DNA from: Nisaea sediminum
GTDB lineage: Bacteria; Pseudomonadota; Alphaproteobacteria; Thalassobaculales; Thalassobaculaceae
Reading direction: 5' to 3'
Assembly (NCBI RefSeq): GCF_014904705.1
Contig: NZ_JACZCQ010000010.1
Location: 232,951 to 296,950 of the forward strand
Length of the DNA stretch: 64,000 nt
Below the pieces are notes generated by a model. It was not told the origin of the DNA. It was given only the letters and a program-made list of their open reading frames with translations, and ran no database searches. Both the position numbers and the translations under genes were made by a program. Each line of letters opens with the position of its first letter. Position 1 is the first letter of the stretch. Of the stretch, positions 1 to 7,988 are shown one piece after another.

Positions 1-1
1 G

Positions 2-553
2 GTGGGCGCCGCGCTTTTCGAGGCCGGTATCAGGGTCATCGAGGTGCCGCTCAATTCTCCAAGGCCTCTGCAGAGTATTGCCATGCTCGCCAAGGCTCTT
101 GGCGATCGCACGGTCATCGGTGCAGGAACCGTGCTCTCGGCCCAGGCGGTGAGGGACGTGGACCGCGCCGGCGGACGTCTGATCGTCTCGCCCAATACCG
201 ACGAGCGCGTGATCGCCGAGACCACCGATTTGGGTCTGATATCGATGCCGGGCTTTTTCACGCCGACCGAGGCCTTCCAGGCGCTCGAGGCGGGCGCCGA
301 TTATCTGAAACTCTTCCCCGGCGATGCCGTGCAGCCAAAGGTCGTCGGAGCGCTCCGCGCGGTGCTCCCGCCGGAGGCCGGGATCGTGGTGACCGGCGGT
401 GTCGGGATTGGCAACATCGCGGATTTTTTCGCCGCCGGCGCAAAGGCGGTCGCCGTCGGTTCCTCGATCTTCAAGCCGGGCAAACCGGTGGAGCATATCG
501 GGGCGGATGCGGCGGACCTGATCGCGGCCTGGAAGATGGGCAAGGCCGCGTAA
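2..553 (+). CDS. dgoA: 2-dehydro-3-deoxy-6-phosphogalactonate aldolase, 5' end cut by window
   Basis: KDPG/KDPGal-family class I aldolase, splitting a 2-keto-3-deoxy-6-phospho sugar acid into pyruvate and glyceraldehyde 3-phosphate in the cytoplasm. The visible 183 residues carry the early strand IEVPLNSPRPLQSI, which is closer to DgoA than to Eda, the GAGTVL strand, the Schiff-base lysine in DYLKLFPGD, and the phosphate-binding TGGVG and AVGSSIF loops near the end. Full-length members have about 205 residues, so roughly 20 to 25 N-terminal residues lie left of the window and the first visible GTG is probably internal. The galactonate rather than gluconate assignment is from motif memory; no neighbouring pathway gene is visible to settle it. 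Confidence 0.85.
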   Translation: MGAALFEAGIRVIEVPLNSPRPLQSIAMLAKALGDRTVIGAGTVLSAQAVRDVDRAGGRLIVSPNTDERVIAETTDLGLISMPGFFTPTEAFQALEAGADYLKLFPGDAVQPKVVGALRAVLPPEAGIVVTGGVGIGNIADFFAAGAKAVAVGSSIFKPGKPVEHIGADAADLIAAWKMGKAA

Positions 554-655
554 CGGAACGAAGGAATTGCGGAAAGCGGGGTTGTGTCACGGCCGCCGCT
601 GCGCGATGTCATAACCAGCCAATCATTCACCTGCTTGCGGAACGGGAGCGAACCC

Positions 656-1099
656 ATGCGTTATCTGCACACGATGGTCCGGATCAGCGACATCGACGAG
701 AGCCTGAAATTCTACTGCGACATCCTCGGCCTGAAGGAAGTCCATCGCTACGAGAGCGAGAAGGGCCGTTTCACCAACATTTTCCTCTACGCCCCGGGCG
801 ACGAGGCGACCGCCGCGTCCGACAAGCGCGCGCCGGTGATCGAACTGACCTACAACTGGGACCCGGAAGAGTACAAGACCGGCCGCGCCTGGGGGCATCT
901 CGCCTTCCGCGTCGAGAATATCTACGAGACCTGTCAGAAGATCATGGATGCCGGCGTCACCATCAACCGGCCGCCGCGCGACGGCTACATGGCCTTCGTG
1001 AAGTCGCCGGACGGCATCTCGATCGAGATCCTGCAGGAAGGCGAGGCGCTGGCCCCGGCCGAGCCCTGGGCCTCGATGCAGAATACCGGAACCTGGTAA
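656..1099 (+). CDS. gloA: Lactoylglutathione lyase (glyoxalase I)
   Basis: Converts the methylglyoxal-glutathione hemithioacetal to S-lactoylglutathione in the cytoplasm. The 147-residue product opens with LHTMVRISDIDESLKFYCDILG, the usual glyoxalase I start, with the metal-ligand His near residue 4, later GHLAFRVENIYETC and a closing DGISIEILQEG carrying the ligand Glu. Length and both VOC half-domains are normal. The reading frame extends 24 codons upstream to a GTG, but the ATG at 656 is preceded by GGGAGCG at a good distance and gives the family N-terminus, so I start there. It stands about 100 bases after the aldolase and may be independent. Confidence 0.93.
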   Translation: MRYLHTMVRISDIDESLKFYCDILGLKEVHRYESEKGRFTNIFLYAPGDEATAASDKRAPVIELTYNWDPEEYKTGRAWGHLAFRVENIYETCQKIMDAGVTINRPPRDGYMAFVKSPDGISIEILQEGEALAPAEPWASMQNTGTW

Positions 1100-1126
1100 G
1101 CGGCGCGAATTGGCCGGGTGCCGGCA

Positions 1127-2497
1127 TCAGCCGGATCTCGGCCAGGCCGTATGATGGTCGTCGATGACGAAGACGTGCCGGTGCCGGAACTTCCGGTGCC
1201 GGTGCTTTCTTTCTGACCGATCTTCGCTGGAGATCTGGTCCGGCCGGTGATGCCCGTCGGCGACCGTCGCGTGCGCGTGCACCACTTCCTCGTGCTCGTG
1301 TTCCAGTTCGGCGGGATCGTTGCGCGGCCAGAGCATCAGGGCAGCGGCGCTGCCCGTCGCGGCGCCACCGGCAAGCACGATAAGGGCCGCGTCCATGCCG
1401 AAGCGCGAGCCCATCCAGCCGGCCACCGGATAGGCGACCAGCCAGCATCCGTGAGAGAGGGCGAATTGCGCCGCGAACAGCGCGGGCCTGTCTTCCGCAT
1501 GGCTGGACTGGCGCAGCAGGAGGCCGGACGGGGTCATGACCAGGGACGACCCTGCGCCGAGGAAGACCCAGATGGCGAGTGCACCGGCGTAGGACTCCGC
1601 CCAGAGCCCGATGATCAGTCCGGCACAAAGGACCGCTCCGCCGCATATCATGACAGGCCGCGTCGCGATCCTCTCCAGCAGCCGGGGCACGGTAAGGGCG
1701 ATTGCCATCGACCCGAGGCCGGCGGCGGCGAAGAAGATCGCTACATCGGTCTCGTTGCCGCCGAGCTCGGTCCGGACGAAGACGACGGTATTAACGATCA
1801 CCATCGACCCCGCCGAGGCGACGGCGAAACTGAGTGCGAGCAAACCGCGCAGCCGGGGTGTCTTCAGATAGATCCAGGTCCCGCGGGTCACGCGCTGCCA
1901 GAAGCCGCGCCGGTTCTCGTCGGTCGTCTGGCGTGGAATGGCGGCTGTAACGATGAAGGCGGCCGAGGCGAGAAAACCGGCCGTGTTCCCGACGAACAGC
2001 CAGTGAAAGCTGACGAATGTCAGCAGCAGGCCGGCCAGCACCGGGCTGAGCAGCTGTTCGAGATCGTAGAGCAACCGGGACAGGGAAAGCGCCCGCGTAT
2101 AGTCCTTTTCGTCCGGCAGAAGATCCGGGATCGTCGCCTGGAACGTCGGGGTGAAGGCGGCGGAACAGGCCTGGAACAGAAAGATCAGCAGGTATATCTG
2201 CCAGATCTCGGAAACGAACGGCAGGACGAGGACCAAGGTGGCGCGGACCAGATCCAGGGAGACGAGATAGGGGCGGCGGGGAAATCGCTCCGCCAGAGCG
2301 GCGCCGATGGGGCCGAGGCCGACATAGGCGATCATCTTGATCGCCAGGGCCGTGCCGAGAACCATACCGGCATCGGCACCGGCGAGGTCGTAGGCCAGAA
2401 GCCCGAGCGCGATGGTCGTGAGGCCGGTGCCGAGAAGCGAGAGCGCCTGCGCCGCAAATAGGTGCCGGTAGGCGGTGTTTCCGAGGGGGCCGTTCAC
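1127..2497 (-). CDS. MFS efflux transporter with histidine-rich C-terminal tail
   Basis: Twelve-helix major facilitator of the MFS_3 (EntS-like) type, 456 residues, in the inner membrane. Helices are clear up to about residue 390 (for example SLLGTGLTTIALGLLAYDLAG and the cytoplasmic-loop AERFPRRP). After the last helix a roughly 65-residue hydrophilic tail holds 12 histidines in HEH, HAH, HH and HRH clusters, which suggests metal binding. His-rich tails occur on some nickel and cobalt exporters of this superfamily, so metal efflux is plausible, but the substrate is inferred. It lies 23 bases downstream of the CBS gene on the same strand and may be the last gene of that operon. The start follows a purine-rich stretch; a drug or siderophore exporter remains possible. 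Confidence 0.8.
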   Translation of the reverse strand: MNGPLGNTAYRHLFAAQALSLLGTGLTTIALGLLAYDLAGADAGMVLGTALAIKMIAYVGLGPIGAALAERFPRRPYLVSLDLVRATLVLVLPFVSEIWQIYLLIFLFQACSAAFTPTFQATIPDLLPDEKDYTRALSLSRLLYDLEQLLSPVLAGLLLTFVSFHWLFVGNTAGFLASAAFIVTAAIPRQTTDENRRGFWQRVTRGTWIYLKTPRLRGLLALSFAVASAGSMVIVNTVVFVRTELGGNETDVAIFFAAAGLGSMAIALTVPRLLERIATRPVMICGGAVLCAGLIIGLWAESYAGALAIWVFLGAGSSLVMTPSGLLLRQSSHAEDRPALFAAQFALSHGCWLVAYPVAGWMGSRFGMDAALIVLAGGAATGSAAALMLWPRNDPAELEHEHEEVVHAHATVADGHHRPDQISSEDRSERKHRHRKFRHRHVFVIDDHHTAWPRSG

Positions 2498-2520
2498 CTC
2501 TTGCCGTTCCTCCCGGGCGG

Positions 2521-2928
2521 TCAGTCGGATCCGTTCGACGTGTAGCGTACCACCATGTCGCGGAGCGTGACGATTCCAACCATCTCGCCCTGCCGTGTCA
2601 CAAGCGCCCGGGTGAGTTTGAAACGGTTCAGCATCCGGATCGCGTATTTGATGTCCATGCTCACATCGACTGTCAGCACCGGCTTGGACATGATCTCGTA
2701 GACGCTTGTGCGCTCGGGCGACCGGTCCTTGCTGGCGACGTGCGCGGCGATGTCGCCGACAGTGACCACGCCATATTCGTCTCCATCGTGCCGGCGCTCG
2801 ATCACAAGCGAGCTGACATGGTGCTCCCGCATCAGGTCAATCGCGTTGCGCACGGTCGCGAGGCCGTCGATGACGCGCGGATTGCCGCTCATCACGTCCT
2901 CAACCTTCACGTAACTGTGCTGGCTCAT
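2521..2928 (-). CDS. Two-CBS-domain protein
   Basis: A stand-alone Bateman module of 135 residues. The first CBS motif (about residues 8 to 65) contains VEDVMSGNPRVIDGLATVRNA, and the second (about 75 to 130) contains IMSKPVLTVDVSMDIKYA and GIVTLRDMV. Such pairs bind adenosine nucleotides such as AMP, ATP or SAM and act as energy sensors. Its start overlaps the stop of the P-II gene by four bases (ATGA), so both are translationally coupled. The context suggests that it and the P-II protein report nucleotide status to the DUF1538 membrane proteins. The ligand is not readable from sequence. Confidence 0.85.
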   Translation of the reverse strand: MSQHSYVKVEDVMSGNPRVIDGLATVRNAIDLMREHHVSSLVIERRHDGDEYGVVTVGDIAAHVASKDRSPERTSVYEIMSKPVLTVDVSMDIKYAIRMLNRFKLTRALVTRQGEMVGIVTLRDMVVRYTSNGSD

Positions 2929-3275
2929 ATTTCTTCCTCGATTTCTTTCTCGATGGTCTTCATTTGCGAGGTCAGGCCGACGGCGTCCTCGATGTCGATC
3001 TGGAATGCCACGCCGCTCCCGACATCCTCGTCGAACCGGGCCGCCCTGCCGATTTCCTCGAGGATATGACGCGACATATGCTCCTCGACGACGAGCAGCA
3101 CGATGTCGCGCTGACCTTCCAGGGTAAGCCCGAGAAAGGTCGAGGACGGCTTCAGCCCCTCGCCGCGGACATTGGTGATCACCGTGCTGCCGGTTCCGCC
3201 GCAGCTGCGTGCGGTATCGACGACGATGTCGGTCTTCTCGTCATTGACCACGGCGACGATCAGTTTGAACTTCAT
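2925..3275 (-). CDS. P-II-like signalling protein
   Basis: A 116-residue ferredoxin-fold protein of the GlnB superfamily. The N-terminal strand FKLIVAVVNDEKTDIVVDTAR, the turn GGTGSTVITNVRGEG and the helix HMSRHILEEIGRAARF follow the P-II plan. The conserved uridylylated tyrosine of the T-loop (YRGAEY) is missing and the loop is short, so this is a P-II-like protein rather than GlnB or GlnK. P-II-like proteins generally bind nucleotides and dock onto a membrane partner, as GlnK does on AmtB and SbtB on SbtA. It is coupled by four-base overlaps both to the second DUF1538 gene and to the CBS gene, which makes those the probable partners. Confidence 0.85.
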   Translation of the reverse strand: MKFKLIVAVVNDEKTDIVVDTARSCGGTGSTVITNVRGEGLKPSSTFLGLTLEGQRDIVLLVVEEHMSRHILEEIGRAARFDEDVGSGVAFQIDIEDAVGLTSQMKTIEKEIEEEI

Positions 3276-4099
3276 CGCTCACTCCCTGTCTGTGGGGTCG
3301 CTTTATCGAAATCCGCGCGTTCCCGCTCCCGCTTTTTGCGACGCGCGGCGAGCCAGGCCCCCGCCTGTGCGTAGCTCATGACGCTGAGCATCGGGAACAG
3401 GCTCGCGAGGGCGATCAGGCCGAATCCGTCGAGCACCGGATTGCGGCCGGGCACCGTGGAGGCCAGCCCGAGGCCGAGCGCGGTGACCAGCGGGACGGTC
3501 ACGGTCGAGGTGGTGACGCCGCCGCTGTCATAGGCCAGCGGTATGATCATGCGCGGGGCATAGATCGTCTGCAGGACGACGAGGCTGTAACCGACGATCA
3601 TGTAGAGATAGAGCGGTGTTCCGGTGACGATGCGGAAGGCACCGACCGCGATGCTGAGCGCGACGCCGATGGCGACAGCCATCCTGAGGCCCCAACCGCT
3701 GATCGAGCCGCCGGTCAGTTCGCTGGCCTTGTTCGCGACGGCGATCAGCGAGGGTTCGGCGATGGTCGTCGAAAAGCCGATCGCGGCGGCGAAGAGATAG
3801 ACCCAGTAATAGTCCGCCCAGCTTATCGAGTCCGCCGGGCGGCCAAGGGCGATGAAGCCCGGGTCGGTGAGCTGTTTCGCCATGTGCTCGCCGATCGGGA
3901 AGAGGGCTTTCTCGAGGCCGACGAGGAACAGCGCGAGGCCGATGATCACGTAGACGAAACCGGTCAGCACACGTCCGAGATGCGGAATGCGCTGCCTCAG
4001 GACGACGAGCTGGAAGAAGACGAGGATGCCGGCGATCGGCAATACGTCGAGGATGGTGCCGAAGAAGGCGTCCGCGAGCGCCGTCAGCCATTCCGTCAT
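3272..4099 (-). CDS. DUF1538 integral membrane protein, second copy
   Basis: A 275-residue polytopic membrane protein of unknown function with about seven hydrophobic segments. It shares with its upstream paralogue the signatures [25 protein letters not shown] and GRNPxLDGFGLIALASL. The reading frame extends upstream to 4363, but that part is an arginine-rich shadow of the neighbouring gene. I take the ATG at 4099, which overlaps the previous stop as TGATG and aligns with the paralogue's start. The C-terminus ends in a basic cytoplasmic tail (RRKKRERERADF). Paired DUF1538 units next to a P-II-like gene suggest a regulated transporter or channel of two halves; the substrate is unknown. Confidence 0.85.
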   Translation of the reverse strand: MTEWLTALADAFFGTILDVLPIAGILVFFQLVVLRQRIPHLGRVLTGFVYVIIGLALFLVGLEKALFPIGEHMAKQLTDPGFIALGRPADSISWADYYWVYLFAAAIGFSTTIAEPSLIAVANKASELTGGSISGWGLRMAVAIGVALSIAVGAFRIVTGTPLYLYMIVGYSLVVLQTIYAPRMIIPLAYDSGGVTTSTVTVPLVTALGLGLASTVPGRNPVLDGFGLIALASLFPMLSVMSYAQAGAWLAARRKKRERERADFDKATPQTGSER

Positions 4100-4833
4100 C
4101 AGACCACCATTCCGAAGATGAGCACGAATATCATCGGCGACAGGCTGGCGAAGGCGATCAGGCCGAACCCGTCGATGGCCGGGTTCCGTCCGCGGATCAC
4201 CGTCGCCAGCCCGACGCCGAGCGCGGTCACCAGCGGCACGGTGACTGTCGAGGTGGTGACACCGCCGCTGTCGTAGGCGATGCCGATGATCTCCTCCGGC
4301 GCGATGGCGGTCAGGCCCTGGACGACGACATAGCCGCCGATCATGATCCAGTGCAGCGGCCAACCCTTCAGGATCCGGAAGACGCCGACGACGATCGCCA
4401 CGCCGACCGAGACAGCAACCGTGTAGCGCAATGCCAGCGCATAGTCGGCCATGGCGCGGGGATCGTGCTGGATGAAACCGCTCTCGGCCATGACGCGTGC
4501 CGCTTCCTCGCCGACGGCGATGAGCGACGGCTCGGCGACCGTGGTTCCGAAGCCGAGACCGAAGGCGAAGAGCAGAAGCCAGAGCAGGCTGCCTTTGCGC
4601 GCGAGGGCGCCGGCAAGGAACTCGCCGATCGGGAACAGCGCCATCTCCAGGCCCTGCAGGAACAGGGTGAGGCCGAGCACCACGATCACGAGCCCGATCA
4701 GCGTTTCCGTCAGGTTGGGAAACGGTTGCTGCAGGACGACGAGCTGGAAAAAGGCGACGACGACGATGATCGGGAGCACGTCTCGGACCGTGCCCAGAAA
4801 CAGATTCCCGAATGCTATCAGGCGGTTCGTCAT
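4099..4833 (-). CDS. DUF1538 integral membrane protein, first copy
   Basis: First gene of the DUF1538 / DUF1538 / P-II / CBS operon. The product has 244 residues and about six or seven membrane helices, with the motifs [25 protein letters not shown] and [17 protein letters not shown] shared with the second copy. The start chosen (ATG at 4833, [12 protein letters not shown]) matches the N-terminus of the paralogue; an in-frame extension to 5109 is basic and low complexity, so I reject it. Glycine-serine-threonine-rich helix breaks inside two otherwise hydrophobic segments resemble re-entrant loops of secondary transporters. That is an inference, as no biochemical function for DUF1538 is known to me. 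Confidence 0.85.
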   Translation of the reverse strand: MTNRLIAFGNLFLGTVRDVLPIIVVVAFFQLVVLQQPFPNLTETLIGLVIVVLGLTLFLQGLEMALFPIGEFLAGALARKGSLLWLLLFAFGLGFGTTVAEPSLIAVGEEAARVMAESGFIQHDPRAMADYALALRYTVAVSVGVAIVVGVFRILKGWPLHWIMIGGYVVVQGLTAIAPEEIIGIAYDSGGVTTSTVTVPLVTALGVGLATVIRGRNPAIDGFGLIAFASLSPMIFVLIFGMVV

Positions 4834-4907
4834 GGCCGCAAAGCTACCCCGTCGGCCCGGCGACTTCCAGCGCGCGTCGCTGCCGCGGCGAAAAAAATGC
4901 CGCCCTA

Positions 4908-4934
4908 CGTCACAGCCGCTGGCGCTGGCTCGAC
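4908..4934 (+). promoter_or_regulatory. Candidate ECF41-type promoter
   Basis: CGTCACA (4908-4914), exactly 16 bases, then CGAC (4931-4934). As I recall it, the published ECF41 target motif is TGTCACA-N16-CGTC, so both boxes match with one mismatch each and correct spacing. It sits about 45 bases before the start of the CMD gene, the usual ECF41 target. Transcription from here would cover the CMD and sigma genes, which fits positive autoregulation. Confidence 0.6.
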
Positions 4935-4976
4935 AGGTCTGTGAAACCCCACCGCAACGCCATGAAGGAGGATAAG

Positions 4977-5408
4977 GTGACCGGGACCGCAGCCGTGAAT
5001 TTTTACGCCAATGCAGAAAATATTCTGGGCCGCTTGCAGGCCGTCGAGAACGAGATTTCGGAGGCCGGGTTCGACAGGCTTCTCCATCACCTGGTGAAGC
5101 TCCGGGCATCGCAGATCAATCAGTGCGCCTTCTGCGTCAAGATGCATATCGACGAAGCGCGTAAGGACGGCGAGAGCCAGGACCGGATCGACCGCGTCAT
5201 CGTCTGGCGCCATGTGCGCGACTTCACGCCGGCGGAAAAGACCGCGCTGGCCTGGACCGAAGCGCTGACGGAGCCCGATCCGAAGGTGGATCTCGGCCCC
5301 TTGCGGCAGGAGTTGAGGGAACATTTCACGGACCGCGAGATCTCGACGCTGACGGCGATCGTGGCGATGATCAATCTTTGGAACCGGATCCAGATCTCGA
5401 ACCACTGA
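4977..5408 (+). CDS. Carboxymuconolactone decarboxylase / AhpD-like protein (ECF41 partner)
   Basis: A 143-residue all-helical AhpD-like protein. The core [14 protein letters not shown] has the redox CxxC followed by the conserved His, and the C-terminal helix [21 protein letters not shown] is typical of the CMD family. Members with CxxC are peroxidase or disulfide-handling proteins rather than true lactone decarboxylases. I start at GTG 4977 because AAGGAGG (4965-4971) precedes it by five bases; an in-frame ATG at 4962 would place that Shine-Dalgarno sequence inside the gene. The stop overlaps the start of the sigma gene (TGATG). This CMD-sigma pairing is the standard ECF41 context. The substrate is unknown. 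Confidence 0.88.
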   Translation: MTGTAAVNFYANAENILGRLQAVENEISEAGFDRLLHHLVKLRASQINQCAFCVKMHIDEARKDGESQDRIDRVIVWRHVRDFTPAEKTALAWTEALTEPDPKVDLGPLRQELREHFTDREISTLTAIVAMINLWNRIQISNH

Positions 5409-6292
5409 TGGAACGGCCGTTGGATCATATAGAAGCATTCGAGGAGGCGAGACCGATGCTGACCGGTCTCGCCTACCGCCTGCTCGGAAGCCGCGCCGAG
5501 GCGGAGGACGTCGTTCAGGACACCTTTCTCGCCTGGGACGCGGCAAATCGTGACGAAATCGAGAACCGGCGGGGCTGGCTCACGTCGGTGGCCACGCGCC
5601 GGTCGCTCGACGTGCTGAAGTCAGCGCGCCGGAGCCGGACCGAATATGTCGGATCATGGCTCCCGGAGCCGATGGAAACGGCGCAGGAGGGAACGCCGGA
5701 GACCGAATTTCTGATGAGCGAGAGCGTCACCATGGCGTTTCTGCTTGTGCTCGAGCGTCTGGCGCCGAAGGAGCGTGCAGCCTTCATCCTGCATGACGTA
5801 TTCGGCATGGAGTATGCGGAGATCGCGGAAAGCCTGCAGGTTAGCGAGGCGGCATGCCGCAAGCTGGCGTCCCGCGCGCGGGTCAATGTCCGCAGCGCGG
5901 GAAATACCAGGCCGGCTCCGAAACACATCCAGGAGCGCCTGGTCGAGGCCTTCCAGTCCGCCGTGACGACAGGCGTCGCCGACGGCCTTGCGGCCCTGCT
6001 TTCGAGCCACGCGGTGCTGACTGCGGATAGTGGCGGAAAGGCGGATTCGATCCGCAAACCGCTCCATGGTCCGGATGTGATCCTCCAGTTTGTCACCCGC
6101 TATCTCTCACGCTGGTATGCGAACTATCAGGTCGCTGTCGCCGAGATCAACGCGCAGCGCGCGCTGATCGCCCGCGCCGGCACCCGGACGGAGGCGGTGG
6201 TGACCTTCGCGGTTGGGGGCGATAACCGGGTGGAGGAAATCATGATCACGCGCAATCCCGACAAACTGCGGCGCTTCGACCTCGAAGACTGA
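5408..6292 (+). CDS. ECF41-family RNA polymerase sigma factor with fused C-terminal regulatory domain
   Basis: A 294-residue extracytoplasmic-function sigma factor. Region 2 (about residues 10 to 75) includes AYRLLGSRAEAEDVVQDTFL. A linker carries the ECF41 hallmark WLPEP. Region 4 (about 105 to 165) includes LAPKERAAFILHDVFGMEY. A SnoaL/NTF2-like extension of about 120 residues then has SGGK near residue 220 (a variant of the DGGGK motif) and ends with NPDKL. In this group the fused domain replaces an anti-sigma factor and tunes activity. The ATG at 5408 overlaps the CMD stop, so I prefer it to the in-frame start at 5378. The signal sensed is unknown. Confidence 0.93.
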   Translation: MERPLDHIEAFEEARPMLTGLAYRLLGSRAEAEDVVQDTFLAWDAANRDEIENRRGWLTSVATRRSLDVLKSARRSRTEYVGSWLPEPMETAQEGTPETEFLMSESVTMAFLLVLERLAPKERAAFILHDVFGMEYAEIAESLQVSEAACRKLASRARVNVRSAGNTRPAPKHIQERLVEAFQSAVTTGVADGLAALLSSHAVLTADSGGKADSIRKPLHGPDVILQFVTRYLSRWYANYQVAVAEINAQRALIARAGTRTEAVVTFAVGGDNRVEEIMITRNPDKLRRFDLED

Positions 6293-6424
6293 CCCGCGCC
6301 GGGGTTGGAGAGCGTCAACAGCGTACCGCCGAAAGTACCGGCAACATGATTAAAATATACGTAATCTTAATGAGTTGAGGCGTTAATTTGGATAATTGCA
6401 TCTGTACAATGCCGGGAATGCGCT

Positions 6425-6949
6425 ATGGTTGCTGTGATGGATACGCAGCCTCGCCTGACCAAAACCTACCGACTGCTTGTCCGGGGGACGAACATCAATG
6501 AGACGTCCCTACTGGCAACGGATTATCTGAATCACTTCAACGAAGTGGTGATGCTGCTCGAGCTCGTTCCGGACATGCCGGAGATGCTCGAGGAGGTCGA
6601 GCAGTGGGAACCGGCGACCTATATCGAGCATTTCGCCGCCAGCGGATTCTCCGACAAGGAACTCGCCATCTGGGCTTACGAGAACGCGCCCCGGGAATAT
6701 ATCGACGCCTTCGAGGATCTCGTCGCGGCGGCGAACGAGCAGATCTTCTCGGCAACCGACCTATTGAAGAAGCTGAACGGAACGGTGCCCGCTGACGCGT
6801 TTCAGCATCAGACCATGGCGAAGGTCCGCGAGATCAAGGCGACGCTGGAGCAGATATCCGGCGTCATCAACGGCACCGTGCCGCGCTACGACCAGGCCGA
6901 GATCGACGACATCATGGATCAGGCCGCGATCGACAGTCTGTTCGACTGA
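6425..6949 (+). CDS. Unknown protein with FliM/CheZ-like C-terminal acidic motifs
   Basis: I do not recognise the main domain. The product has 174 residues, is helical and acidic, with no signal peptide or membrane segment. The last 20 residues contain two similar short motifs, QAEIDDIM and QAAIDSLF, which resemble the QDEIDALL peptide at the FliM N-terminus and CheZ-type peptides that bind CheY. A chemotaxis or flagellar adaptor is therefore possible, but only by motif likeness. A TACAAT -10-like box lies at 6405-6410, just upstream. An alternative start is the ATG at 6437. The gene is flanked by unrelated genes. Confidence 0.6.
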   Translation: MVAVMDTQPRLTKTYRLLVRGTNINETSLLATDYLNHFNEVVMLLELVPDMPEMLEEVEQWEPATYIEHFAASGFSDKELAIWAYENAPREYIDAFEDLVAAANEQIFSATDLLKKLNGTVPADAFQHQTMAKVREIKATLEQISGVINGTVPRYDQAEIDDIMDQAAIDSLFD

Positions 6950-7031
6950 CCGGGCCCGACATTTCGCCGCAGCGCCGTATCATTCCCCCGGGGCTATCTG
7001 TTCTCAAGCGACGGCAAAAGGGGGGCGTTAC

Positions 7032-7934
7032 GTGTTCTCGAACCTGATACCGGGCCGCGTGCCGGCCCTGCTTCTGGCCTTGTCTTTCGTTCCCGCACTC
7101 TTGGCGACGGTTGCGGCAGATGCCGAGGCTTACCTCGGTCGCGAACTCGCGTCGCATCGTTTCGTGCTGCTGGGCGAGAAGCACAACAATCCGGAGCATC
7201 ATTTGATCCAGGCGCGCCTGCTCGCGCGGATGGTCGATCTGGGTCGTCGGCCGGCACTGGTGTGGGAAATGATTCCACGCGGCAAGCAACCCGCCATCGA
7301 CGATCTTGCCGCCGGCGGCGATACCGACCCGGATCGCTTCGCCGAGGCAGTCGGTTGGGCGGAGTCCGGCTGGCCGGACTGGAAATACTACCGGCCGATC
7401 GCCGAGGTCGCGCTGGCGGCCGGATTGCCTATGGTCGCCGGAAATATCGACCGCGGGACGGTCGGGCAACTGGCGAACGATCCCGAAAACGCCGATCCGG
7501 GCCTGACGGACGCTTTCCACCTGAACGCCCCGTTACCTGAAGAGGTCAGGAATGCGGTCGAGGAGGCGGTCTATCGCGGTCATTGCGAGCTGGTACCGCG
7601 TGACCGGTTGGCGCCGATGATCAGGGTTCAGATCGCCAGGGACGCGAGCCTTGCGGAAGCGATGGTCCGCGCCGCGGCGACGGCCGACGGCGCCGTTCTG
7701 ATCGCGGGCGGACAACATGCGCGCCGGGATATCGGCGCCGGCTATCATCTGATCCACCGGTTCGGCGTGCGGGATATCGCGTCGCTGTCGCTTCTCGAGC
7801 GCGGCGCTGATAATTCGGCGGTCCCCGAAGCGGCGCTCTCTCGGAGGTTCGATTTCCTCTGGTTCACAGAGCGGGCGCATCCCGAGCGCGATTATTGCGC
7901 CGAGCTGGCAGCCAGATTCGGAAAGCAAAAATAG
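7032..7934 (+). CDS. ChaN/Tiki-family haem-binding-uptake-like protein
   Basis: A 300-residue exported protein. An N-terminal hydrophobic stretch (about residues 8 to 28) looks like a signal peptide. It is followed by the family motif VLLGEKHNNPEHH, then VWEMIPR near residue 80 and AGGQHARRDIG near residue 235. These conserved Glu and His residues are shared by ChaN lipoproteins and the Tiki protease fold. Some ChaN proteins bind haem and have been linked to iron uptake. A cytochrome c gene and an iron-related cluster follow on the other strand, which fits a haem or iron role, though the genes are not co-transcribed. No lipobox cysteine is visible. Confidence 0.82.
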   Translation: MFSNLIPGRVPALLLALSFVPALLATVAADAEAYLGRELASHRFVLLGEKHNNPEHHLIQARLLARMVDLGRRPALVWEMIPRGKQPAIDDLAAGGDTDPDRFAEAVGWAESGWPDWKYYRPIAEVALAAGLPMVAGNIDRGTVGQLANDPENADPGLTDAFHLNAPLPEEVRNAVEEAVYRGHCELVPRDRLAPMIRVQIARDASLAEAMVRAAATADGAVLIAGGQHARRDIGAGYHLIHRFGVRDIASLSLLERGADNSAVPEAALSRRFDFLWFTERAHPERDYCAELAARFGKQK

Positions 7935-7965
7935 AAACCGCGCCGCCGGAACACCGGCAGCGCGG
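7925..7965 (-). terminator. Rho-independent terminator of the cytochrome c gene
   Basis: Between convergent genes, CCGCGC-x-GCCGG pairs with CCGGC-x-GCGCGG around a four-base loop (7938-7965). Read on the minus strand, the stem is followed by TTTCTATTTTTG, so it terminates the leftward cytochrome transcript. No U-tract follows on the plus strand. Confidence 0.75.
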
Positions 7966-7988
7966 TCCGAATCGTCAGGCAGAGGCGA

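Noticed and set aside
963..1646. Minus-strand open frame of 227 residues
   Set aside because: Arginine- and proline-rich shadow overlapping the glyoxalase and MFS genes; no family features.
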